The notes beneath the pieces were generated by a model. The model ran no database searches and was not told the DNA's origin. It saw only the letters and a program-made list of their open reading frames with translations. From positions 1-13,828 of the forward strand of contig CALWTN010000023.1 of assembly GCA_944384475.1 (NCBI GenBank): DNA of 13,828 bases. Reading direction: 5' to 3'. The DNA comes from an uncultured Clostridia bacterium. GTDB taxonomy: Bacteria; Bacillota; Clostridia; Christensenellales; UBA1242. Below are positions 7,062 to 12,106 of this stretch, in pieces; position 1 is the stretch's first letter; every line of letters begins with the position of its first letter. The position numbers were made by a program, and so were the translations under genes.

Positions 7062-7312
7062 TTGCTATCTCCTTTTATGTTGATAGGAACAGGGTCGTAT
7101 CCTCCTTGAACACCCGGACGACATCTAAAAACCCTTTTTATTCCTTTTGCAAAGCCTTTTGCTATTCCAAACTCTTCCACCGCTTGCACAAAATAGTTTG
7201 AACAACTTGGCGTAAACCTGCAAACATGTGGCAGTAGTGGAGAGATAAGAAATTTATAAAAATAAATTGGCAACAAACAAAAATGTTTTAAAACAAGCAA
7301 GATCTTTTTCAT
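7049..7312 (-). CDS. yidD: YidD, membrane-protein insertion efficiency factor
   Basis: An 87-residue member of the YidD (DUF37) family, small membrane-associated proteins found between rnpA and yidC that help insertion. The hallmark core is present: PLLPHVCRFTPSCSNYFVQAVEEFG (residues 25-49) with the three conserved cysteines, and RCRPGVQGGYDPVP near 64-76. The hydrophobic N-terminus suits peripheral membrane attachment. Its ATG overlaps the rnpA TGA as ATGA, so translation is coupled, and its 3' end overlaps yidC by 13 bases. Confidence 0.96.
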   Translation of the reverse strand: MKKILLVLKHFCLLPIYFYKFLISPLLPHVCRFTPSCSNYFVQAVEEFGIAKGFAKGIKRVFRCRPGVQGGYDPVPINIKGDSKWLL

Positions 7313-7617
7313 TCAAAAAGTTTAATCACTTGGTCTTTTATTTGGTTGAAGTCAAGTTCGCTTGCACCCGGTCTAGCCATTAAAACATAGTTATGATATT
7401 GTTTTGGGCAAGCCTCTCTTCGCACAATTTCACGTAATCTGCGTTTTAAAAGATTTCTTTTGTTCGCTTTGCCAATTTTTTTTGAAATTGAATATCCAAT
7501 CTTATAAACCTTAAACTTGCTTTCCACCGAAAAAAGCGTAAAATGCTGGCTGTTTGTGCGTTTGCCTTTTTTGTAGATATACGAAAACGATTTAGCTTTT
7601 TTCAGTCTATGATCCAT
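7309..7617 (-). CDS. rnpA: RnpA, protein subunit of RNase P
   Basis: A 102-residue protein cofactor of RNase P, which helps the catalytic RNA remove the 5' leader from precursor tRNAs. It shows the basic helix of the family as KKIGKANKRNLLKRRLRE (45-62), a form of the RNR motif, after an N-terminal LKKAKSFSYIYKKGKR segment and a central FTLFSV strand. Length is slightly below the usual 110-120. AAGGA sits eight bases before the ATG. It follows rpmH by 12 bases and overlaps yidD by four. The RNA subunit gene rnpB is not in this window. Confidence 0.95.
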   Translation of the reverse strand: MDHRLKKAKSFSYIYKKGKRTNSQHFTLFSVESKFKVYKIGYSISKKIGKANKRNLLKRRLREIVRREACPKQYHNYVLMARPGASELDFNQIKDQVIKLFE

Positions 7618-7629
7618 CTTTATATTCCT

Positions 7630-7764
7630 TTATGCTGCAAGATTTTTTCTTCCACGAGCACGGCGTCTTTTCAAAACATTTCTTCCGCCTTTGGTTCTCA
7701 TTCTCTCTCTAAAACCATGAACTTTTTGTCTTTTGGCTTTTTTAGGCTGGTATGTTCTTTTCAT
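7630..7764 (-). CDS. rpmH: Ribosomal protein bL34
   Basis: A 44-residue protein starting MKRTYQPKKAKRQKVHGFRE and continuing RMRTKGGRNVLKRRRARGRK, a near-textbook L34 sequence: the strongly basic protein of the large subunit. The ATG at 7762-7764 is preceded by an excellent AAGGAGG (7771-7777). It is the first gene of the rpmH-rnpA-yidD-yidC-jag operon and has a strong promoter immediately upstream. The stop codon TAA is at 7630-7632. Confidence 0.98.
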   Translation of the reverse strand: MKRTYQPKKAKRQKVHGFRERMRTKGGRNVLKRRRARGRKNLAA

Positions 7765-7797
7765 GTCTTTCCTCCTTCAAAAGTTAGTAACCGTTTT

Positions 7798-7826
7798 AGT
7801 ATAAATTAATTTTTTTGCTTTGTCAA
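7798..7826 (-). promoter_or_regulatory. Main promoter of the rpmH operon
   Basis: Minus-strand TTGACA (7821-7826), a 17-base spacer and TATACT (7798-7803): a near-consensus sigma-A promoter with expected start near 7791 and a leader of about 27 bases. The rest of the 7765-7958 gap is AT-rich. It also holds a weaker TATAAT (7874-7879) that could be a second upstream promoter, and the dnaN terminator. Confidence 0.85.
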
Positions 7827-7934
7827 CTCTTTTTGTTTTGCTTTTAAAGCCTAGCAAAAAAATAGTTTATTTTATTATACAAATTTTGCTTTTGTTTTTA
7901 ACGTTTTTCTTTGTCGAGTTTTGTTTACGAAAAT

Positions 7935-7960
7935 AAAAAAAGAGCAATTTGCTCTTTTTT
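7935..7960 (-). terminator. Intrinsic terminator after dnaN
   Basis: A symmetric hairpin with arms AAAAAAGAGC (7936-7945) and GCTCTTTTTT (7951-7960) and a 5-base loop, with a T run (7941-7935) on the minus strand. The dnaN stop codon TAA (7959-7961) overlaps the base of the stem. It separates dnaA-dnaN from the rpmH promoter. Being symmetric, it could in principle also act on plus-strand transcripts. Confidence 0.85.
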
Positions 7961-9059
7961 ATCCAAACATTCTTACAGGCAAAATTAAATATAAAAATTC
8001 GTCTCCCTCGGTTGGAACAATCACACATGGGTTTGAGGCGGAGTTGAGGCAAAGTTTCACAAACTCTTCGTTGTTTGCCTTTAAGCTCTCCAAAATAAAC
8101 CTTGGATTGAAAGCGATTGTCACATCTTTGCCATTTAGCACGGCTGAGATTTTTTCTTTTATGTTTCCAATTTCAGAATTTGAGGTGAGTGTGAGAGAGG
8201 ATTCTTTTATATCAAACTTGACAAAATTGTTTTGCCCAACTTTGCTTAAAAGTGAAACCCTTTCAAGTGCATCTTCAAGCTGAATTTTGTTGACTATCAC
8301 AAACGTTTCATAGTTCATAGGTATGATTTGTTTGTAGTTTACAAAATCTCCCTCCAAAAGTCTTGAAATTATTTTTGTGTCAGTGGTGTCAATCATTATT
8401 GCGTTTGAATCAATGTAAATGTTGATCACATCATCGCTGTCTTCAAGCAGTTTTGAAATTTCGTTAAGTGAGCGGGTTGGGATGACAATTTGTTTGCGTA
8501 TGTTTGCAGAGCATTTCTTTTTAACTCTTGCAAGCCTGTATCCGTCAAGAGCAACCGCATTTATTTCTTTTTGGTCAATATCAAAAAGCACACCTTTCAA
8601 GATTGGACGAGAATCATCCATGGCAACTGAAAAGATTGTTTTGCTGATGAGTGCTTTTAAATCCTTTTGCGAAACGCCAAACCATTCGTCTGTTTTAAGT
8701 TTTTTAAATCCTGGATATTCCACTGCATTATAGCATTGAATAACACTTTCGTTTCCGTCATAACGAATAAGCAGTTGATTTTTTTCGTTGACTTCAAGTT
8801 CAATGTCTGAGTTGGAAAGTTTTTTTACAAACTCGGTGATGAACTTGCCTGGAACAACCGTTTCGCCTTCCACTTTGATGTCGGCTTTAATTTTCTTTTC
8901 TATTGAAAGATCGGTGTCGGTGGCTGAAAGAGTGAGTTCGTTGTCCTCCGCAGAAATTTTGATGCCTTCCAAAATTGGATTTGTCACCTTGTTTGAAATG
9001 GCTTTGCTAACTTTTAAGAAAGCATCTGAAAGTTCAAGACCCATACAATTTAATAACAT
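7959..9059 (-). CDS. dnaN: DnaN, beta sliding clamp of DNA polymerase III
   Basis: A 366-residue clamp, the normal length for three repeated clamp domains. It opens with ELSDAFLKVSKAISNK and NPILEGIKI, has the TDLSIE element of domain 1, the DGYRLARVK strand in domain 2 and the C-terminal YLILPVRMFG that forms part of the peptide-binding pocket (usually LPVR-x-[YF]). In the cell it encircles DNA as a dimer and tethers polymerase and other partners. The ATG has AAGGAG nine bases upstream. It lies downstream of dnaA across the oriC gap and is closed by its own terminator. I see no clear promoter in the gap, so it may be cotranscribed with dnaA. Confidence 0.97.
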   Translation of the reverse strand: MLLNCMGLELSDAFLKVSKAISNKVTNPILEGIKISAEDNELTLSATDTDLSIEKKIKADIKVEGETVVPGKFITEFVKKLSNSDIELEVNEKNQLLIRYDGNESVIQCYNAVEYPGFKKLKTDEWFGVSQKDLKALISKTIFSVAMDDSRPILKGVLFDIDQKEINAVALDGYRLARVKKKCSANIRKQIVIPTRSLNEISKLLEDSDDVINIYIDSNAIMIDTTDTKIISRLLEGDFVNYKQIIPMNYETFVIVNKIQLEDALERVSLLSKVGQNNFVKFDIKESSLTLTSNSEIGNIKEKISAVLNGKDVTIAFNPRFILESLKANNEEFVKLCLNSASNPCVIVPTEGDEFLYLILPVRMFG

Positions 9060-9280
9060 TTTTGTTTTCTCCTTTGGCGCGCGCCCTTGATATATTTATT
9101 TTTATTTTTTTAATTACTAGACTTAATATTAGGCTAATGTGTAAATGTGGATAAGTTTAAAGCCTGTCTGCTTTTTGTATTGTTTTGTTCAATTTGCTGT
9201 TAAGTGACACAATATATAGTTTCATTTTTTGTGGATAAAGTGTTTATAACTATGTGCAAAACTTTGATAAGTTATCCACT
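9060..9280. other. oriC: Probable replication origin (oriC) between dnaA and dnaN
   Basis: Two perfect DnaA boxes (TTATCCACA on the minus strand) are at 9146-9154 and 9230-9238. Near-matches are TTTTGCACA (9253-9261, minus; fits TTWTNCACA), TTATCCACT (9272-9280, plus, overlapping the dnaA stop) and ATTTACACA (9138-9146, minus). On the dnaN side of the 9138-9154 pair comes a run of triplets resembling DnaA-trios (TAA TAT TAA, GTC, TAG TAA, 9114-9131 on the minus strand), then an almost pure A/T tract (9087-9113) suited to unwinding. This is the arrangement of the dnaA-dnaN intergenic half (incC) of the Bacillus origin. I found no boxes in the dnaA-recF gap, so the origin appears to be single-part. 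Confidence 0.85.
9076..9085. repeat. GC-only palindrome in the dnaN leader
   Basis: GGCGCGCGCC is a perfect 10-base palindrome made only of G and C, sitting between the A/T unwinding tract of oriC and the dnaN ribosome-binding site. It is conspicuous against the AT-rich surroundings. Function unknown. Confidence 0.6.
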
Positions 9281-10624
9281 TGTTAACATTTTTTTAATTT
9301 CGTTAACAAAGGTTTGAGTTTTACGATTGTGCTTCATTTCGTCTGTTATCTTATCTCTTGCGTGCATGATTGTGGTGTGATCTCGTCCTCCAAAAATCTT
9401 TCCAATGGATACGAGCGGCATTTCAAGCATATCGCTTATCATATATATTGCAATCATTCTTGGCTCGACGATTTCTTTTGATTTTTTCTTGCCAACGATG
9501 TCTGCTCGAGAGATATCAAAGTATTCGCAAACGGCGGAGATTATCTGTTCAACGCCTGCGCCGCCCTCATTTTTTTCTTCATACTTATCGTTAAAGGCTT
9601 CTTTAACGTCACTCAAATCGGCGGTGGTTTTTCCTATCAAGTTGGATAGAAAACAAACTTTTGAAAGCATCCCTTCAAGCTCTCTGACGTTGGAATCAAT
9701 CTTGTCTGCAATGTAGGAGAGAGCCTCGTCTGAGATTGAGTATTTTTCAATCTGGCATTTTTTTCGTAAAATTGCAACCCTGGTTTCAAAGTCTGGCGAT
9801 TGCAAGTCTTGAATAAGCCCCATTGTAAAGCGAGAGCGCAACCTTTCTTCCAAAGTCTCAATTTCTTTAGGTGGACGATCGGAGGAAATGATAATCTGCT
9901 TGCCGTATTGATGAAGATCGTTGAACGTGTTAAAAAACTCTTCTTGCGTGGATGTTTTTTTGGAAATAAACTGAATATCATCCACCATCAGCACGTCACA
10001 GCTTCGGTATTTGTCTCTAAACTCGGAATACGTCTTTGTTTTGCTTGCCGAGCCAAGCGATTCGATGTAATCATTTGTAAACTGCTCGCAAGTGACGTAT
10101 TTAATTTTCATATCAGGATTTGCTTGGCGAATATAGTTGCCAATCGCATGCAACAGGTGAGTTTTGCCAAGCCCGACACCGCCGTATATGAACAGCGGGT
10201 TAAAGTTTTTGCCAGGGTTTTCTGCCACAGCCCTTGCTGCTGCATACGCCGTTTGATTGCATTTGCCAACAACAAAATTGTTGAAAGTGTATTTTGGATT
10301 AAAAGGATTTTTGTTTGCTTCAACATCCAAGGCTGCATTTTTAGGTTTGTTTTTTGAAATGTATTGAGCTTCTTCTGCAGGGTCAAGAATATCTATTTCC
10401 ACATTTTCGCCGAATACGTCGTTGGTTGCACTTTTAAGTTTGTCGAAATAATTTTTCAAAATTTGATTTTTTGCAAAAGTGGATTTTGTTGAAAGCACAA
10501 GAGTGTGGTTGTCTGTCATATCTACAACTTTCAAAGGTTTAAACCACATAACAAAAGAAACATTGGAAACAGAAAGCTCCAACTTTTCTAAAACAATATT
10601 CCACAAATTTTTTATCTCTTGCAT
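9272..10624 (-). CDS. dnaA: DnaA, chromosomal replication initiator
   Basis: A 450-residue AAA+ initiator of standard length and four-domain layout. Domain I (about 1-80) mediates protein contacts and a variable linker reaches about 105. The AAA+ core has Walker A GGVGLGKT (148-155), Walker B VLMVDDIQF (211-219) and sensor II NVRELEG (312-318). Domain IV carries the DNA-binding signature IFGGRDHTTIMHARDKI (410-426). It binds the DnaA boxes just beyond its own 3' end and opens the origin. AAGGA (10631-10635) precedes the ATG by six bases. It is divergent from recF and has its own sigma-A promoter. As the origin lies 3' of dnaA, the gene is read against the rightward fork, as in the Bacillus arrangement. 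Confidence 0.98.
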   Translation of the reverse strand: MQEIKNLWNIVLEKLELSVSNVSFVMWFKPLKVVDMTDNHTLVLSTKSTFAKNQILKNYFDKLKSATNDVFGENVEIDILDPAEEAQYISKNKPKNAALDVEANKNPFNPKYTFNNFVVGKCNQTAYAAARAVAENPGKNFNPLFIYGGVGLGKTHLLHAIGNYIRQANPDMKIKYVTCEQFTNDYIESLGSASKTKTYSEFRDKYRSCDVLMVDDIQFISKKTSTQEEFFNTFNDLHQYGKQIIISSDRPPKEIETLEERLRSRFTMGLIQDLQSPDFETRVAILRKKCQIEKYSISDEALSYIADKIDSNVRELEGMLSKVCFLSNLIGKTTADLSDVKEAFNDKYEEKNEGGAGVEQIISAVCEYFDISRADIVGKKKSKEIVEPRMIAIYMISDMLEMPLVSIGKIFGGRDHTTIMHARDKITDEMKHNRKTQTFVNEIKKMLTSG

Positions 10625-10641
10625 AACTTGTCCTTAATCTA

Positions 10642-10670
10642 ATTTTACTCATTGCAAGAGGTTAAGTCAA
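10642..10670 (-). promoter_or_regulatory. dnaA promoter
   Basis: Minus-strand TTGACT (10665-10670), a 17-base spacer and TAAAAT (10642-10647). Expected start near 10635 gives a very short leader beginning around the AAGGA ribosome-binding site. No DnaA box overlaps it, so autoregulation by DnaA, common in other bacteria, is not evident here. Confidence 0.75.
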
Positions 10671-10745
10671 GCAAGGGGGAAACAAAAATCAAAAATAATT
10701 TTTTTGTTACACTCTTCAATTAAAACGCAAAAAGTTTTTTAAATA

Positions 10746-10754
10746 TGATATAAT
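10746..10754 (+). promoter_or_regulatory. recF promoter, predicted leaderless start
   Basis: TGATATAAT at 10746-10754, an extended -10 with TATG as the -16 element. The -35 region is unconvincing. The usual +1, seven bases after the -10, is 10761, the G of the recF GTG start codon. Confidence 0.65.
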
Positions 10755-10760
10755 AATAAA

Positions 10761-11831
10761 GTGAATATTAAAAGCCTAAAATTTCAAAATTTCAGAAACT
10801 ATCAAAGCGCACAGATAAGTTTTTCAGAGGGCGTCAATTCTTTGGTGGGCAAAAATGCGCAGGGCAAAACCAACCTTATCGAAGCCATCTATTTTGCCTG
10901 CATTGGCAAAAGTTTTAGGACAAACAAGGAAAAAGAGCTCATCCGCTGGGGAGATGACTTTTCACAAATCACGCTTTGTGCCAGCAACGATATAAGACAA
11001 AAGGAAATCAAAGTCTCACTCTTTCGAGGATCTAAAAAATCTGTCAAGATGGACGGGCTTGTTATAAAAAGAATAGGCGATGTGCTGGGCGAAGTGCCAA
11101 TAGTTTTCTTTTCGCCAGATGAACTCAGGCTTGTTAAAGAAAGCCCAGAGGAAAGGCGAAAGTTTATGAATATTGACATCTCGCAGACCAATAAAAAATA
11201 TTTTTATCTTCTTTCAAGATATGAAAAAATTTTAGATAATCGCAACAAACTTTTAAAATCCACTCCAAACAAAGATATTGTTTTGCAGACGATAGATATT
11301 TGGAACAAAGCACTTGCCGCAGCGGGAGTTAAGATTGCCAGAGAGAGGGCGGAATTTGTTCAGAGAATAGCGCCTTTTGCAGATATGGCAAACAAATATA
11401 TTTCAAATGGCGAAACTTTAAGGGTTGAGTATAATGGCGTAAATGTCGAAAACGAAGAGCAATATATTTCTAAACTAGAAAAAAGTTTTGAAAAGGATTT
11501 TAAACTTGGCTACACCACTTTTGGTGTGCATAGAGATGATATTGATATATATTTAAATGATGTTGAAGTTAAAAACTTTGGCTCGCAGGGACAACAACGC
11601 ACAGCGGCACTTGCGCTTAAACTTGCCGAACTTGAAATAATCAAACAGGCGACAGGCGAGTATCCAGTGCTTATTTTAGACGATGTTTTTTCTGAACTCG
11701 ACAGCGGAAGAAGAGTGAGGCTGTTAAAATTTACGTCACGTTGCCAAACTTTCATCACCACCACAGACGAGGATTTTTGTGAGGGAAAAATTATCAAAAT
11801 TAATGATGGAAAACTTGAAAACAAAAGGTAA
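10761..11831 (+). CDS. recF: RecF, DNA repair and recombination ATPase
   Basis: A 356-residue SMC-like ATPase of usual length that, with RecO and RecR, loads RecA on gapped DNA. It starts NIKSLKFQNFRNY, has Walker A GKNAQGKT (30-37) and the SPDELRLVKESPEERRKF element. The C-terminal ABC-type signature is GSQGQQRT, and Walker B is PVLILDDVFSELD. The GTG start is fixed by the conserved N-terminus. No Shine-Dalgarno precedes it, and a -10 hexamer ends six bases before it, so translation from a leaderless mRNA is likely. In many Bacillota recF lies downstream of dnaN; here it diverges from dnaA. The next promoter begins six bases after its stop, with no visible terminator. Confidence 0.97.
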   Translation: MNIKSLKFQNFRNYQSAQISFSEGVNSLVGKNAQGKTNLIEAIYFACIGKSFRTNKEKELIRWGDDFSQITLCASNDIRQKEIKVSLFRGSKKSVKMDGLVIKRIGDVLGEVPIVFFSPDELRLVKESPEERRKFMNIDISQTNKKYFYLLSRYEKILDNRNKLLKSTPNKDIVLQTIDIWNKALAAAGVKIARERAEFVQRIAPFADMANKYISNGETLRVEYNGVNVENEEQYISKLEKSFEKDFKLGYTTFGVHRDDIDIYLNDVEVKNFGSQGQQRTAALALKLAELEIIKQATGEYPVLILDDVFSELDSGRRVRLLKFTSRCQTFITTTDEDFCEGKIIKINDGKLENKR

Positions 11832-11837
11832 ATGCGC

Positions 11838-11866
11838 TTGACAAAGTTTTTGATTGTGAATATAAT
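11838..11866 (+). promoter_or_regulatory. Consensus sigma-A promoter for the aspS T-box transcript
   Basis: TTGACA (11838-11843), 17 bases, TATAAT (11861-11866): both hexamers and the spacing match consensus exactly. The predicted start, 11873, is the first base of the T-box stem I. Confidence 0.92.
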
Positions 11867-11872
11867 CTTTCT

Positions 11873-12092
11873 ATCAAACGTTTGAGAAAAACAGAGTAAG
11901 TTTTAAGAGCAGCAAACAGTGAGGCGGGATAGTGAAAACCGCTTGCAAGCATAAAACCCAAAGAACAATTTTTCGAGTTTGATCGGGATAGCCCGTTAAA
12001 GCATATCTACAAGTGGCCGATAAGGCAAGTTAGGTGGCACCGCGGAAAAGATATTTTTTCGTCCTAACACTTTAAAAGTGTTAGGCTTTTTT
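11873..12092 (+). promoter_or_regulatory. T-box riboswitch controlling aspS
   Basis: Stem I starts with ATCAAAC (11873-11879) paired to GTTTGAT (11977-11983). A kink-turn with tandem G-A pairs (11884-11885 with 11975-11976) follows, then GAAAAA/TTTTTC (11886-11891 with 11969-11974). Next comes the specifier loop: AGTA at 11895-11898 opposite AAAGAACAA at 11960-11968. Beyond it are GTTTTA/TAAAAC and a distal GCGG/CCGC hairpin with the T-loop-like AGTGA and GGGATAGTGAAA elements. The linker to the antiterminator is short, with two small hairpins. The T-box bulge TGGCACC (12035-12041) pairs, through TGGC, with a GCCA tRNA end, fitting the G73 discriminator of tRNA-Asp or tRNA-Asn. The specifier loop has no GAC or GAT; AAC (11964-11966) or AAT (11967-11969) reads Asn. 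Confidence 0.93.
12063..12092 (+). terminator. T-box-controlled intrinsic terminator
   Basis: CCTAACACTT (12063-12072) pairs with AAGTGTTAGG (12076-12085), followed by C and six T. The competing antiterminator uses the same CCTAAC (12063-12068) with an identical GTTAGG placed before the T-box bulge (12029-12034). Uncharged tRNA bound at the bulge would favour the latter and let transcription reach aspS. Confidence 0.93.
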
Positions 12093-12106
12093 ATTAAGGA
12101 GAGAAT

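Noticed and set aside
7874..7879. Second rpmH promoter with TATAAT upstream of the main one
   Set aside because: The -35 region is weak (TTAAAA-like) and the surroundings are so AT-rich that chance hexamers are expected. Kept only as a remark.
7867..8052. 61-codon minus-strand open frame across the dnaN 3' end and terminator
   Set aside because: It overlaps dnaN in another frame and runs through the terminator hairpin, with low-complexity Lys/Asn content and no start signal.
9800..10357. 185-codon plus-strand open frame antisense to dnaA
   Set aside because: It lies wholly within dnaA, resembles no family I know, and has no convincing ribosome-binding site or promoter. dnaA on the other strand is unambiguous.
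10625..10760. Second DnaA-box cluster upstream of dnaA
   Set aside because: The best candidates in this gap differ from TTWTNCACA at two or more positions.
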